From NCBI GenBank assembly GCA_963779845.1, contig CAVZZV010000005.1:620001-684000 (forward strand): a DNA stretch of 64,000 nucleotides, given 5' to 3'. This stretch comes from CAVZZV01 sp963779845 (GTDB lineage Bacteria; Bacteroidota; Bacteroidia; Bacteroidales; GCA-2748055). The notes beneath the pieces are model-generated. The model had not been told where the DNA came from. It searched no databases and was given only the letters and a program-made list of their open reading frames with translations. A program made the position numbers and the translations under genes. The number at the start of each line of letters is the position of its first letter. Position 1 is the first letter of the stretch. This document shows positions 27,256-35,843 of this stretch, in pieces.

Positions 27256-27957
27256 ATGAAAATAGCAGTTTTGGGAACAGGTCCTGTTGGACAAACAATT
27301 GCGGAAAGATTAAACGGAATCGGTCACTCAGTCATGATGGGAACCCGGGATGTGGCATCTTCATTGGCAAAAACAGAAAACGACTCATTTGGAAGGCCCC
27401 CATTAAGGGAATGGCACAAGCAAAATGAGGATGTAAAAATAGTTACCTACCGAGAAGCTGCCACATTCGGTGAACTGGTAGTGAATGCCACGAACGGGAA
27501 TGGTTCACTGGATGCTCTGAAAAAAGCGGGTGAAGAAAACCTTTCGGGAAAAATCCTGTTGGACATCGCGAACCCTCTTGATTTTTCAAAAGGTATGCCC
27601 CCCACCTTATCGGTGTGCAATACCGATTCATTGGGCGAACAAATCCAAAAGGCTTTCCCTCAGGCAAAAGTGGTAAAAAGCCTTAATACCATGAATGCCT
27701 ATATCATGGTAAATCCCTCTCTTGTGCCGGGTGACCATAACGTTTTTATGAATGGGAACGACGAGACGGCAAAGAAGAAGGTGGCAGATATACTGATATC
27801 ATTTGGCTGGAAAAAAGAAAATATCATTGATATGGGTGATATTTCGACTGCCCGGGGGACCGAGCAACTTCTTCCAATCTGGGTGCGCTTGTGGGGAAAA
27901 CTTCAAAATCCGATGTTCAATTTTCACATCGCAGTAGGAAAGAACCCTATGGGATAA
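27256..27957 (+). CDS. NADPH-dependent F420-reductase-like oxidoreductase
   Basis: A 233-residue Rossmann protein of COG2085. The dinucleotide-binding loop is AVLGTGPVGQTIAERL, followed by GHSVMMGTRD, whose Thr-Arg pair favours NADP(H). Later segments: GKILLDIANPLDFS, KVVKSLNTMNAYIMVNP and GDHNVFMNGNDETAKK. Most non-actinobacterial members do not use F420; the physiological substrate is unknown, perhaps a reactive carbonyl or flavin. It is divergently paired with the HxlR regulator, so it is likely induced by the signal that regulator senses. Confidence 0.85.
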   Translation: MKIAVLGTGPVGQTIAERLNGIGHSVMMGTRDVASSLAKTENDSFGRPPLREWHKQNEDVKIVTYREAATFGELVVNATNGNGSLDALKKAGEENLSGKILLDIANPLDFSKGMPPTLSVCNTDSLGEQIQKAFPQAKVVKSLNTMNAYIMVNPSLVPGDHNVFMNGNDETAKKKVADILISFGWKKENIIDMGDISTARGTEQLLPIWVRLWGKLQNPMFNFHIAVGKNPMG

Positions 27958-28081
27958 GGATACTGGAAAAAAGATATAATCTCTCTCCTCCCAAAAAAGG
28001 AGCTGCCTTCAATTTCCGGAAAGTGTTTAAAAAATTAGATACTTTCCGTTATGAATATTGCCATGGGCAGGGAAGCCGCCC

Positions 28082-28708
28082 TTATATCCGCCCCCTGTTT
28101 TCAAAGGATTTCCAAAGTTCTCGTGTTTCTTTTAAAGCTTCTGGGGTATTCACATTTTTAAATGCGTGCTCAGAATATAATGGATGTTCTATTGAAATCT
28201 CAATTCTTTCTACCAGCACCTTTTCCACCAATGCTCTCAACTTCAATTCTTGAAGATTAATCTGCTTTTCAAGAACAGGAAGAATATTTTTGTGATAAAC
28301 AGCACATAATAACTGTATCTGCCCTCCATGATCAACCGGGGCGGTGATAAGCGCATTATTCTTTGCTGCTCTTTCAATAAGATAGTTCAACAGGGAAGGA
28401 GATACAAATGGCATATCACATGACAGTACCAAATTTAAGGTTGATTGAGAGACTTTCAGGGCGGAATAAATACCACCGAGCGGACCACAATCGGGAAATT
28501 CATCCGGCACCTCAGGAATTTTTGTATCAGAATAGGGAATTAAACCCGTACTTAATAAAATATGAGGTGTTACCGCACCTAATGTTTCAATCATTCTACT
28601 GAGCATAGGACTTCCCTGTATTTCCGCACCGGCCTTATCGAAACCCATACGCCTGCTTTGTCCCCCGGCTAATATCACTCCGGTAATCTCCTCCCTCCTA
28701 TTACTCAT
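28082..28708 (-). CDS. mobA: Molybdenum cofactor guanylyltransferase
   Basis: A 208-residue nucleotidyltransferase that joins GMP to molybdopterin, making bis-MGD cofactor for DMSO-reductase-type enzymes. The GTP-binding motif is GVILAGGQSRRMGFDKA near residue 10. CGPLGGIYSAL, LVLSCDMPFVSP with the metal-binding Asp, and HAFKNVNTPEAL complete the fold. No other molybdenum cofactor gene is adjacent. Its likely clients (formate dehydrogenase, nitrate reductase and similar) are outside the window. It converges with the F420-reductase-like gene across 124 bp with no feature in the gap. Confidence 0.93.
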   Translation of the reverse strand: MSNRREEITGVILAGGQSRRMGFDKAGAEIQGSPMLSRMIETLGAVTPHILLSTGLIPYSDTKIPEVPDEFPDCGPLGGIYSALKVSQSTLNLVLSCDMPFVSPSLLNYLIERAAKNNALITAPVDHGGQIQLLCAVYHKNILPVLEKQINLQELKLRALVEKVLVERIEISIEHPLYSEHAFKNVNTPEALKETRELWKSFENRGRI

Positions 28709-28723
28709 TTACACAAAATCATT

Positions 28724-29105
28724 TTAATATTTAAACAACTTCCCTCCTGCCATGACCAGGTTGGTTTTGGGATCGAACTTTGCACGCTGGCCGGTTCTAA
28801 GGGAAGCAGTCACCCTACTATTCCTGTTTACCCTGTTGGATTCCATATCCCGTTTAAACTCCCATTTACCAAAAAATCAATCATTTTGGCGATCTCATCG
28901 TTCTTAAACTCAACTTATGGTTTGGGCCCACAGCGACAGGTTCATAATTGAAAAGGAAATTAAGAGGGTCAGAATGTATGTTTTCATAATGATTCATATT
29001 GATTCGGGAATTCAAATTTAAGAATTTTTTTAACCGCATGTAGTATGCCGGAGAATAAAAAGGAATGGAAGGAGTAACTACCGCCAAATTAATGACACCC
29101 TTCAA
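28724..29105 (-). pseudogene. Degenerate reading frames upstream of mobA (unrecognised relic)
   Basis: The gap 28709-29266 has no intact gene. On the minus strand three consecutive frame segments look protein-like: one ending EPVAVGPNHKLSLR, one reading EFKNDEIAKMIDFLV and one reading GKWEFKRDMESNRVN then TGQRAKFDPKTNLVMAGG, ending at a TAA at 28724-28726. They occupy different frames, as if one gene had suffered frameshifts. I do not recognise the family. The segment ends 16 bp before mobA. Confidence 0.35.
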
Positions 29106-29197
29106 GAATTGTCAAGTTTTCCTGGGAAAAAATAAGAAAGTGCATGTTCCTTTCAGCAGACTATGGATAAATTGGATTTGCTACTTTATATTTGTCT

Positions 29198-29211
29198 TTG
29201 ATATTTATCAA
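29198..29211. promoter_or_regulatory. FNR/CRP-type box upstream of sugar porter
   Basis: TTGATATTTATCAA fits the TTGAT-N4-ATCAA consensus exactly, and the symmetry extends one base each side. Its centre is about 40 bp upstream of the start predicted from the -7 box at 29232-29239, the spacing of a class II activator site. AT-richness makes a chance match possible. Confidence 0.35.
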
Positions 29212-29231
29212 ATACATAGCATTTTTGATTT

Positions 29232-29239
29232 TATTTTTG
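29232..29239 (+). promoter_or_regulatory. Candidate -7 box for sugar porter operon
   Basis: TATTTTTG fits TAnnTTTG and lies 27 bp before the porter start codon. No clear -33 TTG is found at 19-21 bp, which would fit an activator-dependent promoter. A second TATATTTG occurs at 29187-29194. Confidence 0.35.
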
Positions 29240-29266
29240 AATAGCCGCGAAAGAAAATAATATAAT

Positions 29267-30658
29267 ATGACATACAATTTCAGATACATCTGGGGTATTA
29301 CTCTGGTCTCTGCCATGGGTGGATTACTTTTTGGCTACGACTGGGTCGTAATTGGAGGAGCTAAACCATTTTATGAAAGGTTTTTCGACATTGTAAATAT
29401 GCCCTACATGCAGGGATGGGCAATGAGTAGTGCCCTTGTGGGTTGTATCGCGGGGGCTATGGGGTCGGGATTACTAAGCGAGCGTTTCGGCAGAAAACCT
29501 ACCCTGATTCTCGCGGCGGCGTTATTCACGCTCTCTGCTTTTGGGACGGGTGGAACCAATACATTCGATCTATTTATCGCCTACCGGCTACTCGGGGGCC
29601 TGGGAATTGGCCTGGCTTCTTCCATCTCACCCATTTATATTGCTGAAGTAGCTCCGGCAGATATGCGCGGGCGATTTGTTTCCATCAATCAATTGACCAT
29701 CGTAATTGGAGTACTGTCGGCGCAAATAACCAACTACCTGATTGCCCAACCTGTTGCTCCTGAGGCAACGAACCTGCAAATAATGCAATCGTGGAATGGC
29801 CAGATGGGATGGCGGTGGATGTTTTGGGCCGAGCTCTTCCCGGCCTCCTTATTCTTCTTTCTTATGTTTCTGGTGCCTGAAAGTCCAAGATGGCTTACTA
29901 AAAATCATAAAAAAGAGGATGCCCTGAAAGTCCTTTCCAAAGTGGGAGGAAAGGATTATGCCCTTAAAGTTCTTAATAATATTGTAGATTCATTAAAAGG
30001 GAACAGCGAAAAAGTCAGGCTGAAAGATCTGTTTTCCCTAAAAGTGCGACCTGTTTTGATCATTGGAATTGTACTGGCGGTATTTCAGCAATGGTGCGGG
30101 ATAAATGTGGTATTTAATTATGCCGAAGAAGTTTTCAGTGCAGCAGGTTTCGGAGTAACCGATGTACTCTTTAACATTGTGATTACCGGAATAGTTAACC
30201 TTGTATTCACCTTTATTGCCCTAAGAACAGTCGATAGCTGGGGTCGCCGAAAATTAATGATCTTTGGATCTGCAGGTTTGGTCATTACCTACATTTTGCT
30301 TGGAGGGAGCTATTTTTTTGAATTAAACGGATTTTTGGTTTTGCTTTTTGTAGTGCTGAGTATCAGCATTTATGCCATGTCGCTCGCACCAATAACCTGG
30401 GTAGTCCTGTCAGAAATTTTCCCCAATAAAATCAGGGGAGCTGCTATGGCTGTTGCCACCACTTCGCTCTGGGTTGCCAGTTTTGTCCTCACTTACACCT
30501 TCCCTCTTTTGAATAATACCTTAAAAGCCTCCGGTACGTTTTGGATTTATGCTCTGATTTGTGTTGGCGGATTAATCTTTATCTATAAGAAACTGCCCGA
30601 AACAAAAGGAAAAACCCTGGAAGAGATTGAGGAGTATTTTGAGAATGAAAAACATTAA
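29267..30658 (+). CDS. Sugar porter family MFS transporter (proton symporter)
   Basis: A 463-residue, 12-helix inner-membrane transporter. Sugar-porter signatures: GGLLFGYDWVVIGG in helix 1, SERFGRKPTLI in loop 2-3, YRLLGGLGIGLASSISPIYI, PESPRWL after helix 6, FQQWCGINVVFNY in helix 7, DSWGRRKLMI, and PETKGKTLEEIEEYF at the C-terminus. It imports a monosaccharide with protons. In helix 7 the QQxxGxN motif carries W-C insertions typical of the Bacteroidota branch. It is the first gene of a likely operon with the DUF5107-TPR protein (36 bp downstream) and a sulfatase. Confidence 0.92.
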   Translation: MTYNFRYIWGITLVSAMGGLLFGYDWVVIGGAKPFYERFFDIVNMPYMQGWAMSSALVGCIAGAMGSGLLSERFGRKPTLILAAALFTLSAFGTGGTNTFDLFIAYRLLGGLGIGLASSISPIYIAEVAPADMRGRFVSINQLTIVIGVLSAQITNYLIAQPVAPEATNLQIMQSWNGQMGWRWMFWAELFPASLFFFLMFLVPESPRWLTKNHKKEDALKVLSKVGGKDYALKVLNNIVDSLKGNSEKVRLKDLFSLKVRPVLIIGIVLAVFQQWCGINVVFNYAEEVFSAAGFGVTDVLFNIVITGIVNLVFTFIALRTVDSWGRRKLMIFGSAGLVITYILLGGSYFFELNGFLVLLFVVLSISIYAMSLAPITWVVLSEIFPNKIRGAAMAVATTSLWVASFVLTYTFPLLNNTLKASGTFWIYALICVGGLIFIYKKLPETKGKTLEEIEEYFENEKH

Positions 30659-30694
30659 GAGAGGAGAAACCATTTTTTTCTAAAATATCTTACA

Positions 30695-32938
30695 ATGAAG
30701 GGATCAGAAAAAGTGAAAGCATGGTCACAGGAAGAAGTAATCCCAACCTATGCCACAGGTTATCCCGATAAAAATCCCCTTTTTCTGGAGAAGCGTGTAT
30801 ACCAGGGTAGTTCAGGGGTGGTTTATCCCTATCCTGTTATTGAAAAAATTTACGATACAAAGGAAGATGTTATTTATCAGGCTTTATATCTCGAGAATGA
30901 ATTTATCAAAGTGATGATACTGCCCCAGTTGGGTGGCCGGGTTCAGATGGCTTATGATAAAATAAAGAGGCGTCACTTTGTCTATTATAACCATGTCATT
31001 AAACCGGCACTTGTCGGGCTTACCGGGCCCTGGATTTCCGGAGGCATTGAGTTTAACTGGCCGCAGCACCACCGCCCTTCTACCTATCTGCCTCTTGACT
31101 GGCGGATTGTGGAAAATGAGAATGGCAGCGTTACCATATGGGTGAACGAAATTGAACGTATGTTCGGGCAAAAAGGGGCTGCAGGATTTACCCTCTATCC
31201 CGACAAAGCCTACCTGGAAATAAAGGGGCAGCTTTTTAACCGCACCCCATTTCCCCAGACGTTCCTCTGGTGGGCCAATCCCGCTGTAGCGGTGAACGCC
31301 CACTATCAGTCGGTCTTCCCTCCAGATGTAAATGCGGTTTTTGATCATGGGAAACGCGATGTTTCAACCTTTCCTATTGCATCGGGCACTTATTATAAAG
31401 TCGATTATTCGGAAGGTGTGGATATTTCCCGTTATAAAAATATTCCGGTTCCTACCTCTTACATGGCGATAAAGTCGAATTATGAATTTGTAGGAGGCTA
31501 TGAAAACGATACCAGAGCCGGCGTTTTGCACGTGGCCAATAATTTTATCTCTCCCGGGAAGAAACAGTGGACCTGGGGTTGCGGTGACTTTGGGATAGCT
31601 TGGGATAGAAATCTCACGGACCAGGATGGTCCCTACATTGAGCTGATGGCAGGTGTTTTCACCGATAATCAGCCTGACTTCAGCTGGATGATGCCCGGTG
31701 AAGAGAAGACTTTTGTCCAATACTTCCTCCCCTACCGGGAATTAGGTGTGGTTAAAAATGCAAATCAGGATATTTTGTTAAACCTCGAAAGGGAAGGAGA
31801 TAAAGTTCGCCTGAAAGTTTTTGCCACATCGCGCTTTAATCAGGTCAGAATTGTTTTAAAATGGAATCAGGAAGTATGTTTCGGGAAAGTCTTGGATATT
31901 TCTCCCCGTGAATTACTGGATGAACTCATCGAGGTCGAGGCCCGGAAATTTGAAGCTTTATCGGTTGAAGTTTTTTCAGATGCAGGAACCAGCCTGATCA
32001 ACTGGAAACCGGAAAATAGGGAAGGTAAAAACCCGGCTGAACCCGCTAAGGCAGCAAAAGAACCCCATGATATTCAAACCACTGAACAATTGTACCTAAC
32101 CGGGCTTCACCTGGAGCAGTATCGCCATGCCACCTATTCACCAGTAGACTATTATCAGGAAGCCCTCAGGCGCGATCCAACGGATGTCAGGAGTAACAAT
32201 GCCATGGGATTGTGGTTACTAAAGAGGGGGAAATTTAGAGAAAGTGAGCCCTATTTCCGGAGAGCCCTCGAAACCCTTTTGGAGCCCAATCCCAATCCAT
32301 TTGATGGCGAAGCTTTCTATAATCTCGGCGTGGCTTTATATTTTCAGGAAAGATTCGATGATGCATATGAACAATTCTATAAAGCAACCTGGAATGCCCC
32401 CATGAAAAGCAGTTCCTGTTTGTTTCTGGGAAGGATATCAGCAATCAAAGGCAAATACGAAAGGGCGCTGAAAGAAACCGATCAGTCGTTGATCAGCAAT
32501 TGGCACCATCACCAGTCCCGGCACCTGAAGAGTGCTTTATTGAGAAAAACCGGCTGCACAAAAGAAGCACTTGAATTAATCTCTTCCAGTCTGGATCTGG
32601 ATGGGTTTACTATGGGGTGTCACTATGAAAAATGGCTCCTGGGAAATTCTTCTGATGTGTATGAGGAATGGTTACGATTGATGCGAGATTCCAGCCAAAA
32701 TTACCGGGAACTGGCTTTGGATTATGTTTCGTGCGGCTTTTACCAAGAAGCGCTTGAGATAATGAAGGTGGCCATGAGCCGGTATCCGGCCGACAGTATG
32801 GATTACTACTACGGGGGATGGATTTGCGGCAAAATGAACCAAACTGAGGATCGCATAGAAATTCTATGCAAAAGGCAGAGAGGGTTCCGAGGTTATGTTC
32901 TTCCCAAACAAACCCTGGGAAATATTAATATTGACTGA
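30695..32938 (+). CDS. DUF5107 / TPR protein, N-terminal part (frameshifted gene)
   Basis: Residues ~1-430 form the DUF5107 domain, a galactose-mutarotase-like beta-sandwich: LPQLGGRVQMAYD, WISGGIEFNWPQHHRPSTY and GFTLYPDKAYLEIKG are typical. TPR repeats follow from ~460 (DYYQEALRRDPTDVRSNNA, FYNLGVALYFQERFDDAYEQ). Full-length members have roughly 1100 residues. Here the frame holds to about GKMNQTED and then fails. An extra A in the run at 32859-32861 shifts it; the final ~25 residues are out-of-frame. No signal peptide is visible, so it is probably cytoplasmic. Function is unknown; the family sits with sugar porters and glycan-degrading genes. Confidence 0.82.
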   Translation: MKGSEKVKAWSQEEVIPTYATGYPDKNPLFLEKRVYQGSSGVVYPYPVIEKIYDTKEDVIYQALYLENEFIKVMILPQLGGRVQMAYDKIKRRHFVYYNHVIKPALVGLTGPWISGGIEFNWPQHHRPSTYLPLDWRIVENENGSVTIWVNEIERMFGQKGAAGFTLYPDKAYLEIKGQLFNRTPFPQTFLWWANPAVAVNAHYQSVFPPDVNAVFDHGKRDVSTFPIASGTYYKVDYSEGVDISRYKNIPVPTSYMAIKSNYEFVGGYENDTRAGVLHVANNFISPGKKQWTWGCGDFGIAWDRNLTDQDGPYIELMAGVFTDNQPDFSWMMPGEEKTFVQYFLPYRELGVVKNANQDILLNLEREGDKVRLKVFATSRFNQVRIVLKWNQEVCFGKVLDISPRELLDELIEVEARKFEALSVEVFSDAGTSLINWKPENREGKNPAEPAKAAKEPHDIQTTEQLYLTGLHLEQYRHATYSPVDYYQEALRRDPTDVRSNNAMGLWLLKRGKFRESEPYFRRALETLLEPNPNPFDGEAFYNLGVALYFQERFDDAYEQFYKATWNAPMKSSSCLFLGRISAIKGKYERALKETDQSLISNWHHHQSRHLKSALLRKTGCTKEALELISSSLDLDGFTMGCHYEKWLLGNSSDVYEEWLRLMRDSSQNYRELALDYVSCGFYQEALEIMKVAMSRYPADSMDYYYGGWICGKMNQTEDRIEILCKRQRGFRGYVLPKQTLGNINID

Positions 32939-34001
32939 TGCACTCGCTGCCGATCCCGGAGACGGACGTGCCGCATATCTTTTGGGGAATATCTGGTACG
33001 ATAAAAAACAGTATGCCGATGCCATTGCCTGTTGGGAACAATCGGCAAGGGCGAATCCCGAATTTCACCGGGTTCATAGAAACCTGGCTTTGGCTTATTA
33101 TAATAAACTGGACGAAAAGGAGATGGCGCTCAAGGCAATTGAAAAAGCTCATACCCTTGATCCCTCGGACTTCAGGATCGTAATGGAGCTGGACCAGCTT
33201 TATAAGAAATTGAACAGATCGTACGATTTCCGGCTTTCCTTTTTGAAGGCCCATCCTCCGGCACTTCAATACCGCGATGATCTATATCTTGAACAGGTGA
33301 CCCTCCACAATCAACTGGGCGAATATAAAAAAGCTAAAGAGCTTATTGCAGAACGAAAATTTCACCCCTGGGAGGGAGGAGAAGGAAAGGTATCGGCTCA
33401 ATACCGGATATGCCGGCTGGGTTTGGCCCGGGAAGCCCTGCAAAACAAAAATTTTGCCTATTCGGTGCAACTCATGGAAGAGGCAATGATTTATCCGGAG
33501 AATCTGGGAGAAGGAAAACTTATAACCTCTCAGGACAACGATCTATATTACTACTTAGGATTGGGATATGAAGGACTTGGGGAAAATGAGAAAGCAAGAG
33601 CCTCTTTTATCCGCTCTTCGGAAGGTCTCAGCGAGCCATCGGATGCCATGTTTTATAATGATCAGCAACCCGATAAAATATTCTATAAGGGGCTGGCCCT
33701 TCTCAAACTGGAGAATAAAGATGCTGCTGAGCGAACCTTCAAAAACCTCATTTCTTACGGGAAAACCCATTTATCCGACAAGGTAAAGATCGATTATTTC
33801 GCAGTTTCCCTGCCCGACCTTTTGGTTTGGGAGGAGGATTTAGATATGCGTAACAGAATTCACTGTTACTATGTGATGGGTTTGGGTTATCTGGGCTATC
33901 GGGATTTTGAAAAGGGAAATGCTTTTTTAAGCAAAGCATTCGGATTAAATTTAAACCACCAGGGGGTGCAGATGCATCTGAAGATGGCCAGGGAGAGGTG
34001 A
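32859..34001 (+). CDS. DUF5107 / TPR protein, C-terminal part (after frameshift)
   Basis: Continuation of the preceding gene in the next frame. It begins FYAKGREGSEVMFFPNKPWE and then runs through TPR units (AAYLLGNIWYDKKQYADAIA, HRNLALAYYNKLDEKEMALK, YYLGLGYEGLGENEKARASF). The ending NLNHQGVQMHLKMARER matches a decayed copy at 20374-20487. Deleting one A at 32859-32861 would restore a single protein of about 1100 residues. An ATG at 32895 lies inside homologous sequence and is unlikely to be a natural start. Either a genuine recent frameshift or an assembly error. Confidence 0.8.
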   Translation, partial: KFYAKGREGSEVMFFPNKPWEILILTDALAADPGDGRAAYLLGNIWYDKKQYADAIACWEQSARANPEFHRVHRNLALAYYNKLDEKEMALKAIEKAHTLDPSDFRIVMELDQLYKKLNRSYDFRLSFLKAHPPALQYRDDLYLEQVTLHNQLGEYKKAKELIAERKFHPWEGGEGKVSAQYRICRLGLAREALQNKNFAYSVQLMEEAMIYPENLGEGKLITSQDNDLYYYLGLGYEGLGENEKARASFIRSSEGLSEPSDAMFYNDQQPDKIFYKGLALLKLENKDAAERTFKNLISYGKTHLSDKVKIDYFAVSLPDLLVWEEDLDMRNRIHCYYVMGLGYLGYRDFEKGNAFLSKAFGLNLNHQGVQMHLKMARER

Positions 34002-34227
34002 GAAGCAAACGCCACCTGTTTCCTATACCTAACCAGCTGGAAAGAATCCATTTATGAAAAAATAGCGAAATAAATCCAGATATCTCATGAGTTGCTTACA
34101 GAAGCCGGAAAAGAGACCCTCTGTACGGGGCATTGTTGAACCATACCTCGCTTTAGTATGAGATGAACCCTACGGGTATTCAAAATTTGATTGTATGTTT
34201 TTCAAAAATATCCTTAATCCTTAAATT

Positions 34228-35817
34228 ATGAAAATCAGTAAATTGACTTTTCTATTGTATCTTTCTTTATCTTTTTCGATGCTGGGTTGCAGTGAGAAAG
34301 AAAAAAGCAAGCCTAATATATTGTTCATCCTGGCCGATGACCTTGGATATCATGACCTTAGCGTGATGGGCAGTAATTATTATGAGACTCCAAATATAGA
34401 CCGGATAGCACGTGAAGGTATGGTATTTACCAATGGATATGCAGCCTGCCAGGTTTGCAGTCCGTCCAGGGCCAGCATTATGACGGGAAAGTTCCCTGCC
34501 CGCCATGGAATTACTGATTGGATTGGCGCCCCAGCAGGCACTCATTGGCGGAAATCCAAGCGTTACTCCAAACTCCTGCCTCCCGATTATGTTCACCAGT
34601 TGCCTTCTGAATATATAACCATGCCCGAAGCTCTAAGGAAAGCGGGTTATAAAACCTTTTTTGCCGGCAAATGGCATCTGGGGGAAAGAGGATCATGGCC
34701 TACCGATCATGGTTTTGATATTAATATTGGTGGCTGGGATGCTGGTAGTCCCAAAGGTGGGTATTTTGATCCATTTGAAAATCCAAATTTGAAAAACCGT
34801 CAGCCAGGTGAAAACCTTTCCATGAGACTGGCCAAAGAGACGGTGCAGTTTCTCACTGAACATAATCCAAAAGAAACAGGCCAGCCTGTTTTTGCCTTCC
34901 TCTCCTTTTATGCAGTTCATGCACCTATTCAAACAACCCAACAAAAATGGCAAAAATACCGCGATAAAGCCGATGCAGAGGGTATTGCTGATTCAGGATT
35001 CAAGATGGGGCCTGTTTTACCGGTCCGGATTGTACAGGATAATCCTATTTATGGCGGATTGATTGAAGCTACCGACGAGGCAGTGGGATATGTTCTCATG
35101 AGTCTGGATAAGTTAGGTCTGGAAAAAAATACCATTGTAATTTTTACCTCCGATAATGGTGGGGTGGTATCAGGAGACGCTTATGCAACCTCAAATTTAC
35201 CTCTTCGGGGGGGTAAGGGAACTCAATTCGAAGGAGGCATCCGGGAACCCTATTTTATTAAGGTTCCGGGTTTAACCCAAGGAAATCAAACCTGTGATGT
35301 TCCTGTAACCGGAACCGATTTTTACCCAACACTCCTGGACTTAATTGATCAGCCTCTCTTACCAGCCGAACATAGCGATGGGGTCAGTTTGCTGCCCTTG
35401 CTAAAAGGAGGAACCCTGGATGAACGTGCCTTGATTTGGCATTATCCCCATTACGGCAATCAGGGGGGTGCGCCCTCCTCCATCATCCGTAGGGGAAATT
35501 GGAAATTGATCCATTATTATGAAGACGGACACGATGAACTTTTTAATTTGAGCCAGGAACCTGCTGAATCAGAAAATCTGGTAATGAATCATTCTGAAAA
35601 AGCAGCGGAATTGAGAGAGGAGTTGTTTGCCTATTTGAAAAAAGTGGAAGCAAAATTCCCGGAAAAAGACCCTGAGTACAAAAAAGAGCTGGAAATGCAG
35701 TACCTTGAATATAATAAGCTGCAATTACTACCTCAACTGGAAAAAGAAAGACTTAACTTTCTCTCAAAAGAATTTGATCCCGGAAATAACTGGTGGGGAA
35801 GTAAAGCTCAAAGATAG
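34228..35817 (+). CDS. Lipoprotein sulfatase (family S1)
   Basis: A 529-residue sulfatase with a lipoprotein signal (LSLSFSMLGCS, Cys21), so it is membrane-anchored. LFILADDLGYHDL holds the metal-binding Asp pair; Cys77 in CQVCSPSRASIMTGK is the formylglycine site; FFAGKWHLGERG and FTSDNGGVVSG complete the active site. It follows the DUF5107-TPR gene by 226 bp in the same direction. It converges with the xylose operon, 26 bp between the stop codons. With the upstream porter it may free a sulfated sugar for uptake. Confidence 0.93.
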   Translation: MKISKLTFLLYLSLSFSMLGCSEKEKSKPNILFILADDLGYHDLSVMGSNYYETPNIDRIAREGMVFTNGYAACQVCSPSRASIMTGKFPARHGITDWIGAPAGTHWRKSKRYSKLLPPDYVHQLPSEYITMPEALRKAGYKTFFAGKWHLGERGSWPTDHGFDINIGGWDAGSPKGGYFDPFENPNLKNRQPGENLSMRLAKETVQFLTEHNPKETGQPVFAFLSFYAVHAPIQTTQQKWQKYRDKADAEGIADSGFKMGPVLPVRIVQDNPIYGGLIEATDEAVGYVLMSLDKLGLEKNTIVIFTSDNGGVVSGDAYATSNLPLRGGKGTQFEGGIREPYFIKVPGLTQGNQTCDVPVTGTDFYPTLLDLIDQPLLPAEHSDGVSLLPLLKGGTLDERALIWHYPHYGNQGGAPSSIIRRGNWKLIHYYEDGHDELFNLSQEPAESENLVMNHSEKAAELREELFAYLKKVEAKFPEKDPEYKKELEMQYLEYNKLQLLPQLEKERLNFLSKEFDPGNNWWGSKAQR

Positions 35818-35843
35818 GACAAACTTAAAAAGTTTTTTATTGT

